This document shows, piece after piece, positions 1 through 9,092 of a stretch of 64,000 nucleotides of DNA. The DNA lies in the NCBI GenBank assembly GCA_015146655.1, contig VKHL01000061.1, positions 98,500-162,499 on the forward strand. The letters are read 5' to 3'. The DNA is from Ochromonas danica. Lineage: Eukaryota; Sar; Chrysophyceae; Chromulinales; Chromulinaceae. Made by a program: the position numbers and the translations under genes. The notes under the pieces are model-generated. The model searched no databases, had not been told where the DNA came from, and saw only the letters and a program-made list of their open reading frames with translations. Within the stretch, counting starts at the first letter, position 1, and each line of letters begins with the position of its first letter.

Positions 1-127
1 AGTCAAGATCACTAACCCTTAATTGATCTTTTGTTCACTCAGAAACCAACTCGTCCATCCCTCACACTGCAGAGGCATTGCCAATGATCATAGCAGTAGC
101 AATGTAGACTATGACAACAGGGGAATA

Positions 128-454
128 TCAAAAGGAATAGTAGGCGGGCCATGAACAACAAATAAGAAGATAACTTGAAAAGATAACACAGTGGGTGGGG
201 CAATGGTGATTGGTTTTGGAGGTTTTCGACCTATTGGCACTTTCCGTCTGTCGCTCAGCCAGTGCAAGTAACTCACGATCGTACACCTCTGCGGTGCGTG
301 GCTTGGAAGATTTGGCCTGCTGATAGTGCGATGATGATGAAGCTGATGATTCTTTCTTGGCATGTGTCTCATCTCCGATCTCAACGATATTTGCCACATT
401 TGATAACAGTGGACTTCCATGGGATCTCAGTCGATCAGCCAACATGAACAGCAA
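128..454 (-). CDS. possible exon of unidentified protein
   Basis: A minus-strand open frame with a plausible protein composition in its first two thirds: charged, Ser-rich, with a helix-like stretch containing RTAEVYDRELLALAERQTE. The last third turns Cys/Ser/Phe-rich and looks like intron or noncoding sequence. A separate 34-codon minus-strand frame at 475-579 begins with a good ATG and could be an upstream exon, but I could not find a GT-AG junction that joins the two in frame. I do not recognise a family. It may be a real gene running off the left edge or a broken copy; the adjacent inverted duplication of the 475-579 segment favours a rearranged locus. Confidence 0.25.
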   Translation of the reverse strand: MLFMLADRLRSHGSPLLSNVANIVEIGDETHAKKESSASSSSHYQQAKSSKPRTAEVYDRELLALAERQTESANRSKTSKTNHHCPTHCVIFSSYLLICCSWPAYYSF

Positions 455-474
455 TGTCAGTCACTCTAGGAGGG

Positions 475-835
475 TTAGTCTTTCTCTGCCTGATCTTGCA
501 GCCAACTATCAAAACTAGTGACAAGCTTCTCTTTACTCCTCATGAAGTGCGAAGCTGTCTTGAAGTAGTTGGATGCCATCGTAGATCAAATCCGCAGGGG
601 ATTCTTCTTTACTTTTAGTCTGCTTGATAACACTGACTTATCAAGTAGACTGAATGCAAAGGATAATCCTCTGTGAACAATTTATTCTATTAATAATAAT
701 TATGCTGGACTTGATCCCTCATGGCATCCAACTTCTTCTTGACACCTTCACTCTTCACTAGTTTTGATAGTTGGCTGCTAGATTGAACAGAGAAGACAGC
801 AGACTGACCTTCTCCTAACCTCCTCTAGTCTCTGT
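475..835. repeat. imperfect inverted duplication
   Basis: The minus strand read down from 579 and the plus strand read up from 721 both start atggcatccaact. They share a 22-base exact word (plus-strand 499-520 and 756-777, opposite orientations), and similarity continues into a Cys/Thr-rich tail of the type taaccctcctagag / taacctcctctag. The right arm lacks about 27 bases present in the left. The arms are ~140 bp apart, so this is a diverged inverted duplication rather than a perfect hairpin. Confidence 0.6.
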
Positions 836-1555
836 CAGTCAGCAGGCTGATACTGTACAAGTACTGTGAGCTGAGGCTGGAGGAGCAAGTGTTGTGATGA
901 CCACTAAGCCATCATTACCCTAACCTTACGTGATCTCGAAGGATTAAGAAGCATGACGAAGCTGATAAAGATGTTGGCGACGAAGATCGACTCTTTGTAT
1001 TTACTGTCTGAATAGGTAAGTTTGGTGGGGGTGAAGGAAGAAGTGACTGCTGCCAGGCAGACGACAGATGAAGCGAAGGCGATGGAGATGACCAGAAGCT
1101 GACGAGAGCGAGGAACAGTATAGTACCAGAGTCGGGTTTGGAGAAGGTCAAGCCATTCTTGCAGTCTGGAACATGACGCGAGATCCTATCATTGCCCAAG
1201 AGAAGACATAGACAATGACATCTGTTAATGCTATTTAGTGTCGTGTGCCACATCGCAGCAATGGCCTGACCTGTCTCAAGAGGTACTGTAAGTGTGGTCG
1301 CTGAAGATGTTACACAGATAAAGGAAGGAAGCTATCGCAGAAGATATTACAACAGCTTAGCTTCTTCTTCTACTAATTCAGGTGAGGTGATGATGCTCTA
1401 GATTGTGGCATGGATAGCGAGGTTTTAGTTAAGGTCACAACCTTTCATTTCTACTTGTGTTGATGTGTTGAGGATGAGTTAAGAATAGTTACAATAGACT
1501 ATGTGTGACTCGCTAGGAATAGGTCTTCAGAGAAGTGGTCAAGCTAACCTTGTAA

Positions 1556-1583
1556 GACGAGATGAGATGAGATGAGATGAGAT
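1556..1583. repeat. (GATGA)n microsatellite
   Basis: About five copies of a 5-base unit (gatga) in a row, in noncoding sequence. Confidence 0.9.
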
Positions 1584-1945
1584 AGCAAGGCTAGTGTTAC
1601 TGTTACTGTGTTGTTGAAATGTAGCTACAGAACTACATCTCTTACTGTTAGGGATAGCATGTGTAGGGTATTCTCACCTCACTGTTAACAGTGTCTGTCA
1701 TAGTCTGTCTCATTGTTTCTGTGCACATCATCAGTCTTTATGGGAGGGATGATGGATGACGATGTTGACATGAAATAGACTTGTCAATCCTTCATCATCA
1801 CATCACTGAGAAGACAATGCTGGGGATGATGAAGAAGAAGCGCAGCCTCCAGAGAATTTTTGCAGTCAGAGTTATTCTTTTCCTTCTTTTATGTTGAGGA
1901 AAGAAGAAGATCACATTGTGCATCATCATATGCATCATCATATCC

Positions 1946-1972
1946 ATATGATATGATATGATATGATATGAT
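1946..1972. repeat. (ATATG)n microsatellite
   Basis: About five copies of a 5-base unit (atatg), preceded by related catcatcatatg words, ~200 bp upstream of the tRNA gene. Confidence 0.9.
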
Positions 1973-2179
1973 CCAAAAAGACCTCTTCATAGCCTTGAGA
2001 GCCAGGTGGGATCCTGTAGGAAGTCTTTCACCCCTTATATCACCGCAAACAGAGGCTTCAAATCATTTCTTCCATCAATTACCATTTGCAATCCAATTCA
2101 TCCATCAACACAACAATCCACATTTGCATTTCTGTTGCTTCTTATTGATTGACTTCATCGTCAATAGCATCCAAAATCC

Positions 2180-2250
2180 GTATCGGTGGTTTAGTGGTAA
2201 AATCCCTGCTTGCCATGCAGGGGCCCCGGGTTCGATTCCCGGCCGATGCA
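2180..2250 (+). tRNA. tRNA-Gly (GCC)
   Basis: A complete 71-nt cloverleaf. Acceptor arms GTATCGG and CCGATGC pair over 7 bp with one T-G wobble. The D arm holds the A-box word GTTTAGTGGTA. The anticodon stem CCTGC/GCAGG encloses loop TTGCCAT with anticodon GCC. The T arm CCGGG-TTCGATT-CCCGG is the B box. Discriminator base A is at 2250. A run of four T at 2263-2266 is the likely Pol III terminator. There is no intron and no encoded CCA. Confidence 0.95.
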
Positions 2251-2484
2251 GATCGAATAACCTTTTGCTTTATACCTCGGACCTGTATCTAAGCTTGCGT
2301 GTTCCACCAATTCATTTCGTTTGAACTTGTATGTTGTGCTCTTTTACTTACATCCATCGATTTTCTTCTCTTTCTTGTTGAATATTATCGTCTTGATTGA
2401 ATGTTGGTGTTAATTCCCTCTGGGTCAGATGCCTAAATCTGGGATTTGGCTTTGTGAGTCATCGAAGTGTTGATTGTTGTTCTG

Positions 2485-5400
2485 ATGGGTGATAGGACGT
2501 GGAAGTGGTTGTATTTGCTATGCTTGTGCAGTCTAGCATTGTCTTGGCACTTCCCTCGCCACGTCTCGCCACCATGCAGGAGGCAAACCCTGCAGGCTGC
2601 CACAGCGGCCACCGCCACCTCATCAAGACCTCTCGAGCCTCTCCCAGACCCTGCCAAGAGAAGCTCTTCCTCCAAGAGACCGGATTTCTCTCGCGTTGGA
2701 CGTCTGGATGGCCAGGAGAAGTGGCTGTGTGAACTGCGAGCCTATGCCTCAGCCTGGCGGGCCTATCAGATGGATCCCAGCGCCGAGCAGGCTGCAGTCG
2801 TGTCCGCCCACCTCTCTCTGCTGGCTGCTGTCGCGAAAGAGCTCCTCTATTCTCGGGTGCCCGAGGAGGTGATCGCTCTCTATGGAGCCTTCCGTCGCCT
2901 GCACGACTCGACCAGACCAAATCACTTCCTGCACGACTTTCGACTCACCGTCGTTGTTATAAAGGCTTTGCTCGAGGTGGAAGGAGTGGACAGTGCTTCT
3001 GCTCTACTGAGGAGGTGTGCGCGGCAGTGCGAGGAGGCGCAGACGAGGTCTACGGCGGTGAACCACCTCCTCCTCCTGCTCGCCGCGCACTCTTGGCAGG
3101 GAGTGGACTCTGCTTACAAACTCTTTCGAGCCTCCAAAGATGTCTTCCTCGACGCCCGTCTGGCTTTACTCGCAGGCCTTCGGCGTTTTGGCTACCCTTC
3201 TGAGGGGTGCAGCCGCACTGCCGAGGAGGTGCTTCGGGTAGCAGAGAAGATCGGTGCTGACTTGGTGGCTAAGCGAGGAGTGAGAGGCAGGGAGAGAGCT
3301 GTGGAGGAGATCGCAGTGCTACTTACTCGTCGAGCTTTGAATCGCACCTCCTCGGAGGTGAAGAAGCTGCTAGCAACTGACCTGATGGTCGATGAAGACC
3401 AACGGCTACATTACCACGTCTTACAGGCTGTTCAAGAAGGACTGCGCTACTTGGAAGACCAAGGAGTGGCAGCTAGCCCGACATTGTGGGACTGGCTGGT
3501 CGAGGAGGTGCTGCGTAGTGGTGACCCTGTGGTAGCACGCTATCTCATGGAGGCACGCCTTGCCAGCGGCAGTCCTCCTCGACTGTCCACCTTCCACCTC
3601 TTTCTACATCGCTCCCTCCTTCTCTCGGTGGGTATGAGGCAGGAGGAGCTGGAGGAGGAGGTGGAGGGTGCGTGGCGTCTGCTGTGCTTCATGACGAAAC
3701 ACTCGATGGTCTCGCCCTCGGCTGAGACTGTCGCCCTCTTCGCCCGCCTCGCTGCTCCTCACCCTCGAAGCCTCCCTCTCATGAAGATGCTCTTGGAAGA
3801 TCATTTGCCTCCAGCGCTGAGGATCATCTTCTCTGAAGAGAAGGTGCAGGAGGAGGAGGAGGTGCAGGAGGAGGAGGAGGAGGAAGTTCCTGCTGCCTTG
3901 TGGGGCGAGAGGGTGAACAAAGATGTCCTCGATGCCCTAGCGGAAATAGTCGCTCAATATCACGTCGACCCCCAGCGTTACCGCCTTCTTCTAGCCTACA
4001 TGGTTGCACACCCTCGGGAGTGCGGAGGGGTAGCGGACAGACACACCCTGCGAGGTGTTCATCGCGCCTTGGCGAGGAGAGGAGAGCTTGTCGAGGCCCG
4101 CGCTCTGCTGAACCTGCGCCTGTTGGGAGAGATCCAGAGAAAGACTTACCGCGAGGCAGCACTGCAGCCACTCTTCTCGTCCTCCTCCTCCTCCTCCTCC
4201 TCCTCCTCCTCTGGTGGGACAGTCAATGTCAATGCCACTATAACTCGAGCGAGGGAGAGGCTGCGCGAAGGGCAATGGAGGCTAACAGTGGGAGGTGAAG
4301 GAGAGCGCTGGCTGGCGTTGTCTCTGCCCCCAGCAGATCGAGACGCCATCGAAGACTTCCTCGTCTGCCTGGAGCAGAGAAGAGGAGGAGGAGAAGGAGA
4401 AGTAGGAGAAGCAGTTGACTTGTTGCGAAGGTATCTCAGGATCGCTGGATGGCTTGGCGAAGAGAAAGCGCTTCCACCGCACCGCCTCCTTGGCCTGGAG
4501 ACCTTCTCAAAGGCTATGCGCCTCGCCTTGAGAGCCATCGAGGCCGAGCGTTGTCGATCTTCTTCTGCTGCTGCTGGTGTTGAAGGAGAGCCACTGCCTG
4601 GCCTGCAGCTGATGCTGTGTGACCATCTGCTAGATGGAGGCACCTCCTCGGTAGCGCCGTCACTGCAGCACCTCCTCTACCTCTTCACCTTGCTAGAGCA
4701 ACAAGAGCACCTCTCAGCCTCAGAGGAGGTCTACGCGCTGCTTATGCGAGCCTTTGGACTGTACGGCGACATGTCGTCAGCGCTGGGAATCTTCCAGGAA
4801 GTTTCTGCCCGCTGTCCCCTCTCAGCTGCTACCCTGTGCACACTTGTGCAGCTGTGTGCTGATAGTGGTAACCTGTATGACCTGCGCCAGGCAGCTCTGC
4901 TCCTCGATGAGATCTACTCCTCTCCTACCCCCACCAACAGTTCTACCTCCACTACCTCTTCTACCTCTTCTACCTCTTCTTGTTACACTCTGCGAGAAGA
5001 TGCGGTGGAGCTGGGAGACCGTCTCATGGACGCCTTTCCTGACAGCCACACACTCGGAGCTGTTCTCCTGGCCTCCTCCTCCTCCTCATCTTCTTCTTCT
5101 CGCCCCTCTCAGCGGGTCTCTGAGGAGGTGCAGAAAGAGGTGCAGGAGGAGGTGCAGGAGGTGCGGGTCTCCCTCGAGGCTCTGAGTGCGCTAACCTGCT
5201 GCCTCGCTCTGCAGCCTTCCATGCGCAGCCGCCTCGCCCCCAAGTGGAAAGAGAGCAAAGCTGTAGATCCTCTGTGGGACCACCAGCTGCTCGGGGAGAT
5301 GGTCATCTCGCTGGGCAGACTGGGTGTGCGCCTCGAGGAAGAAGAGGAGGAGGAGGAGGAGGGGGTGCTGAGTTACTTCCGCGACGCCCAGATCGCCGCA

Positions 5401-5970
5401 CAGCTGCTACCCGGTGACCCCTACAGCAGACATCTCCTGCGCAAACTGAATCCAGGGCGACGAAGGCTGTCAGTGTTCGACCTCGCGCTGCCTCAGGCCC
5501 TGCAGCAGGAAGGTAACCTGCAGCGCAGCCTCTCAGCCAGCAGTGCTGTTGGCTACCTCTCCACCACTCCCTTGGCGAGCAGAGGACTGCTTGGGAGTAG
5601 CAAGTGGCGCATGACTCTGAAGGTTCTCTTTCGCGGCGTGCTGAGGAGCGAAGAAGAGGCCAAGGGGACACATGACAACGACAGCGACGAAGAGGTTGGA
5701 GATGATCATGACGACTTGGAGCTCGAGGAGGAGGAGGAAGAAGAAGAAGAAGGAGGAGGAGGAGGGGAAGAAGCTGATAGCGAAGAGATTTGTGTGAAGG
5801 AGGTGGAGGAGGAGCTGGCTCGCAAGGAAGGGCCGCTGCTGGCCAGTCTTCGCCGAGCTGGCAGTCCTCTGTACAAGACTATGCTAGGCATCACTAGCCA
5901 GGCCCGCAGCCGCCATCAGATTAGACGAAACAATGGTAAGCGCTCTGGCAAACCCAGGAAGACTTGTTAG
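2485..5970 (+). CDS. PPR-like helical-repeat protein, organelle-targeted
   Basis: Single-exon frame of 1161 aa from the first ATG (2485). The frame is open further upstream but only with a GTG. Residues ~6-24 form a hydrophobic signal (LYLLCLCSLALSW) followed by a basic Ser/Ala-rich stretch, as in plastid-targeted proteins of secondary red algae. The body is a long run of paired helices; segments such as the one at ~750-800 (SALGIFQEV...ALLLDEIY) look like pentatricopeptide repeats, which bind organellar RNA. Clear PPR signatures are few, so a TPR-like or other alpha-solenoid is possible. Several low-complexity inserts break the array: Glu runs near residues 455-470 and 955-965, Ser runs near 566-578 and 865-875, and a long acidic Glu/Gly/Asp stretch near 1060-1100. 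The gene is GC-rich and uses many ctc/gag codons. Confidence 0.55.
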   Translation: MGDRTWKWLYLLCLCSLALSWHFPRHVSPPCRRQTLQAATAATATSSRPLEPLPDPAKRSSSSKRPDFSRVGRLDGQEKWLCELRAYASAWRAYQMDPSAEQAAVVSAHLSLLAAVAKELLYSRVPEEVIALYGAFRRLHDSTRPNHFLHDFRLTVVVIKALLEVEGVDSASALLRRCARQCEEAQTRSTAVNHLLLLLAAHSWQGVDSAYKLFRASKDVFLDARLALLAGLRRFGYPSEGCSRTAEEVLRVAEKIGADLVAKRGVRGRERAVEEIAVLLTRRALNRTSSEVKKLLATDLMVDEDQRLHYHVLQAVQEGLRYLEDQGVAASPTLWDWLVEEVLRSGDPVVARYLMEARLASGSPPRLSTFHLFLHRSLLLSVGMRQEELEEEVEGAWRLLCFMTKHSMVSPSAETVALFARLAAPHPRSLPLMKMLLEDHLPPALRIIFSEEKVQEEEEVQEEEEEEVPAALWGERVNKDVLDALAEIVAQYHVDPQRYRLLLAYMVAHPRECGGVADRHTLRGVHRALARRGELVEARALLNLRLLGEIQRKTYREAALQPLFSSSSSSSSSSSSGGTVNVNATITRARERLREGQWRLTVGGEGERWLALSLPPADRDAIEDFLVCLEQRRGGGEGEVGEAVDLLRRYLRIAGWLGEEKALPPHRLLGLETFSKAMRLALRAIEAERCRSSSAAAGVEGEPLPGLQLMLCDHLLDGGTSSVAPSLQHLLYLFTLLEQQEHLSASEEVYALLMRAFGLYGDMSSALGIFQEVSARCPLSAATLCTLVQLCADSGNLYDLRQAALLLDEIYSSPTPTNSSTSTTSSTSSTSSCYTLREDAVELGDRLMDAFPDSHTLGAVLLASSSSSSSSSRPSQRVSEEVQKEVQEEVQEVRVSLEALSALTCCLALQPSMRSRLAPKWKESKAVDPLWDHQLLGEMVISLGRLGVRLEEEEEEEEEGVLSYFRDAQIAAQLLPGDPYSRHLLRKLNPGRRRLSVFDLALPQALQQEGNLQRSLSASSAVGYLSTTPLASRGLLGSSKWRMTLKVLFRGVLRSEEEAKGTHDNDSDEEVGDDHDDLELEEEEEEEEEGGGGGEEADSEEICVKEVEEELARKEGPLLASLRRAGSPLYKTMLGITSQARSRHQIRRNNGKRSGKPRKTC

Positions 5971-6071
5971 TCTACCGGTAGTCCAGGTTAGTACGATAGT
6001 ATAGTATTACGATAGTATATTATCTTCTAGCATCTGCCACACATGCCTGCCTTAAACACAATTCAGCATTA

Positions 6072-6357
6072 CAACTACTACATCCCTGTACATTACTGCA
6101 ACTACAGCTATAGTGTAGACTATATACAACACAGTACATCTGATATCCCTGTACATCACTACAACTNNNNNNNNNNNNNNNNNNNNNNNNNNNNNNNNNN
6201 NNNNNNNNNNNNNNNNNNNNNNNNNNNNNNNNNNNNNNNNNNNNNNNNNATACAACACAGTACATCTGATATCCCTGTACATTACTACAACTACAGCTAT
6301 AGTATAGACTAGATACAACACAGTACATCTGATATCCCTGTACATCACTACAACTAG
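6072..6357. repeat. 63-bp tandem repeat (minisatellite)
   Basis: The unit contains tacatctgatatccctgta, then a tacaactacagctatag block, then atacaacacag. Units start at 6072 (diverged), 6135, 6261 and 6324, and the last one is cut at about 6357. 6135 to 6261 is exactly 126 bp (two units) across the N gap, so the gap length keeps repeat phase and one further unit is presumably hidden in it. Confidence 0.9.
6167..6249. other. assembly gap / masked bases (83 N)
   Basis: A run of N inside the 63-bp tandem repeat. Its length is consistent with the repeat register rather than a default gap size. Confidence 0.99.
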
Positions 6358-6476
6358 TCTACACAAGAGGCTAGAGACTGTAGAGAGGGAGAGAGAGCCA
6401 GACTTTCAAACGTTGGGCCAGATTCCCAGACTTGAGACTTGAACGGAGCGGTTGTTGTTGTTCTGCTGAGAATGAA

Positions 6477-9092
6477 ATGATGAAGCAAACGACCATCGGG
6501 CTGCTTTTCATCTTATTCACTCTCTGCTTCGCCCAGAACGGTAAGCCCTCGATCTGTGGTCCTTCGACGAAGAGACTAGCGGACGGCTCTTGTGGCTTTC
6601 TGTCGGATGAAGACGTCCTCACAGGGCTGCACGATCTGGTCTACCCGCCCAGCGCCTCCTGCCGCAAGACCACCACTGTGCAGGGAATCACTGTGTGTGA
6701 GGATCCGCTCCCTGCTCGAGGGGAGAAGTGCGTGGTCTGGAGCGTGCTGGCCTCGCAGTGGTGCGACAGCCTGGGCTCTCTGACCTTCGAGAAGTTCTGG
6801 AGCGACAGGGGCTGCGACGTGACCGTCTTTCACTTCATGCCCTACTTCAAGGGAAACAAGTGCTCGGTGGCGAGTGGACAGCTTGCCTCTCACCCGCGGA
6901 TCAAGATCGTGCGCTGGGACATCTGGAAGGAGCGCTGCTTCGCCTGCTGGTACAAACTAATCCCTCGCCACCTGGCAGACTTCGACCAGGTGGATGTCTT
7001 GAAGATCCAGCTGCGCGAGGGCGTGAGCGAGGACTTCGACGGGCTGCAGACGGTGGTCCTGGCCGACCTCTTCGCTCACTTGCCCAGCCTGGCCGGCCGA
7101 CTGCGGCAGATCGTCTGGCAGCTCTCCATCAACACCAACACACTCATCGACACTGTGGGGAGAGAGGCAGAGATGGCATGGAACTTCTGGGCTGCCAGTC
7201 GCTTCTTGCAGGGCTACGGCGCGGTCTCGTCGGAGGCGCTGGAGGGCCCGAGGCGACTGCGACCCGTGCAGTTCTTCCACCTGCTCGACCAGGCCAACGT
7301 CTCCACAAGGTACGCCTTCTATCGACAGTCTTATATGTGGATGGGCAAAGAGCTTGCGTCTGGAAGAGCTTGGCAGGCGAAGCTGGCCGCCCCTCTGGAG
7401 GGTCGAGTGCCGCGCTACTGCCGCCTGCCCTCCGCCCAGGCCAACGACGACTTGCAAAGCTGGATCCGCAAGGAGCTCTCTGTGCGCTGCCATCCTACTC
7501 GGCTGTGGGTGCCCTGCGACCGCAGCAGGCCTTACTTGCCTCTGCTGCCCTGCGAGCAAGAGCTCATGGACAAGCTGGCCGAGGACTACGCGGTCATGCT
7601 GGGCTGGTGCGACTTCACTCATCGAGCTGCGGCGATTCCTGCCCTCGAGTTAGTCTCTGAGGAGGCGCAGAAGGCATTTCGAAAGCCTCCTTTGCCTCGC
7701 GACCAGGGCGTGCGCATCGCGTTCTTCTTCACGATCTACACCGACGCTGACCATGTGCGCAGACTTCTCGCGCGACTCTACTCCCCGCGACACTTCTACC
7801 TGTTTCATATTGACGCTAGCAGTGAGGACCACGCCTTCGTCAAGGCCATGGAAGATCTCGCGAGAGCTCATGCGAGTAACGTCTTCCTCGTGAGAGAGAT
7901 ACCCATCGTCTACGGAGCCTCCACTGCCTCGGAGGTGCTGACACGCGCTTTAGCCTTCTTTGCGAGGCGAGCGACAGGTTGGGATTATGTCGTGGCAGTG
8001 ACGGGGAGTGACTATCCGCTGGTGCCTCTCGCTCGTCTGGAGCACATGCTGGCCTTCCAGCAGCCGCCCATGCCCTTCGTCATGGCCTGGACCCCTGGCA
8101 CTTCCACACACATTTTCCGCCTGCAGAAGACGCACGAAGTCTTCGAGCAGAACAACTTCATCGCTCGTTCCATCAAAGCGGTCACGGCAGAGCGTGGAGC
8201 TGTTCTCGGCGCCGTGCCCATGGAGTATCGCTCCAACAACTTCGGCCCGCCTCTTCTCTGCCGCGGCGGAGGATCTTTCTATCACCTCGACAACCGCGTG
8301 AACAAGTCGGGGCGGGCGCTGGACACCCAATGGCTCTTCCCGAGGGACGTCTTCCCAGGCCGCGGCCGCGCCTATGCCGAAGAGAATCCAGCCTTCGCCA
8401 CTCCTTCCTTCGACAAGGTCTGGCGCGTCTGGAAGAAATCCGACCCCGCCACCACGGGTATCTTCGACAAGGCGTCTGTCTTGTACATCACAGAGAGCGA
8501 GGAGGGGCGCAAGTACTACCATTACTTCAAACACATGCTGCTGGGCTCGGAGGAGCACTACTACGTCTCTCTGCTTTACAATTGGCCTCGAACAAGGTCA
8601 TTCGTCCAATCGCTAAGCTCGCAGGCGGTGTGGAACACTTGGGAGCTGGGCCTGTGGGAGACCAGCGCTGGAGGCTTCCAGACGCACACGCACTTCCTCT
8701 CCATGGAGGAGTGGGACATCTTGCGCGGCTTCTCCTTGCGTGGCATGGTGTTCGCGAGAAAGTTCTCCACGAAAAAGACTGGACCGTTGCTGGATCGCAT
8801 TGATCGAGAGCTGCTGCTTGTCGGAGAGAGGGAAGAGTCAGTGACGAACAATCACAATCACAATCACACGCTGCTGACTATCGAGGCGGGGCAGTACTGG
8901 CCGGGTTACTTCGAAGTGGATACGACCACTCCAGGCCGTCAGTGGGTGGCCAATTTCCGCCGCAGCCAGCGCCTCAAACGCAAGAATCAGACCAACTTGA
9001 CTAACTCGACTAACTCGACGTCATCTGGCGGTGGCGGGGTTAGAGGCAGAAGCAATCGGAAAGTTCGAAATGTAGCTGCTAACGCTGTTTGA
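6477..9092 (+). CDS. GT14 glycosyltransferase with methyltransferase-like N-terminal domain
   Basis: 871 aa from ATG 6477; frame upstream of this begins only with a TTG. Residues 1-20 are a classic signal peptide (MMKQTTIGLLFILFTLCFAQ). Residues ~70-270 resemble the METTL24/FkbM-type methyltransferase fold: an early strand with CVVWS (family: GCVVYSFG), a GCDVTVFHF strand, and DQVDVLKIQLREG where the family has vDvLKiDIEG. Asp and Ile of that motif are replaced, so activity is doubtful. Residues ~410-700 are a core-2/I-branching / xylosyltransferase (GT14) domain, with RIAFFFTIY, YLFHIDASSED, VYGASTASE, VVAVTGSDYPL and a late DEAxW-like region. Expected role: Golgi or secretory-pathway synthesis of a cell-surface glycan. 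The C-terminal ~60 residues are basic and Asn/Thr-rich. Single exon, GC-rich. Confidence 0.75.
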   Translation: MMKQTTIGLLFILFTLCFAQNGKPSICGPSTKRLADGSCGFLSDEDVLTGLHDLVYPPSASCRKTTTVQGITVCEDPLPARGEKCVVWSVLASQWCDSLGSLTFEKFWSDRGCDVTVFHFMPYFKGNKCSVASGQLASHPRIKIVRWDIWKERCFACWYKLIPRHLADFDQVDVLKIQLREGVSEDFDGLQTVVLADLFAHLPSLAGRLRQIVWQLSINTNTLIDTVGREAEMAWNFWAASRFLQGYGAVSSEALEGPRRLRPVQFFHLLDQANVSTRYAFYRQSYMWMGKELASGRAWQAKLAAPLEGRVPRYCRLPSAQANDDLQSWIRKELSVRCHPTRLWVPCDRSRPYLPLLPCEQELMDKLAEDYAVMLGWCDFTHRAAAIPALELVSEEAQKAFRKPPLPRDQGVRIAFFFTIYTDADHVRRLLARLYSPRHFYLFHIDASSEDHAFVKAMEDLARAHASNVFLVREIPIVYGASTASEVLTRALAFFARRATGWDYVVAVTGSDYPLVPLARLEHMLAFQQPPMPFVMAWTPGTSTHIFRLQKTHEVFEQNNFIARSIKAVTAERGAVLGAVPMEYRSNNFGPPLLCRGGGSFYHLDNRVNKSGRALDTQWLFPRDVFPGRGRAYAEENPAFATPSFDKVWRVWKKSDPATTGIFDKASVLYITESEEGRKYYHYFKHMLLGSEEHYYVSLLYNWPRTRSFVQSLSSQAVWNTWELGLWETSAGGFQTHTHFLSMEEWDILRGFSLRGMVFARKFSTKKTGPLLDRIDRELLLVGEREESVTNNHNHNHTLLTIEAGQYWPGYFEVDTTTPGRQWVANFRRSQRLKRKNQTNLTNSTNSTSSGGGGVRGRSNRKVRNVAANAV

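Larger units (their letters stand above)
1..2179. other. gene-poor left flank
   Basis: About 2.2 kb in which I recognise no conserved gene. It holds two weak exon-like pieces on the minus strand (475-579 and 128-454), an inverted duplication and two microsatellites, each listed separately. The remaining short open frames (for example 915-1253 minus, 1968-2324 plus) have no family resemblance and look like chance frames. Confidence 0.5.
5971..6476. other. intergenic spacer with minisatellite and N gap
   Basis: No gene is visible between the PPR-like stop and the GT14 start. The spacer is almost filled by the 63-bp tandem repeat (6072-6357) and includes 83 unresolved bases (6167-6249). Confidence 0.8.
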
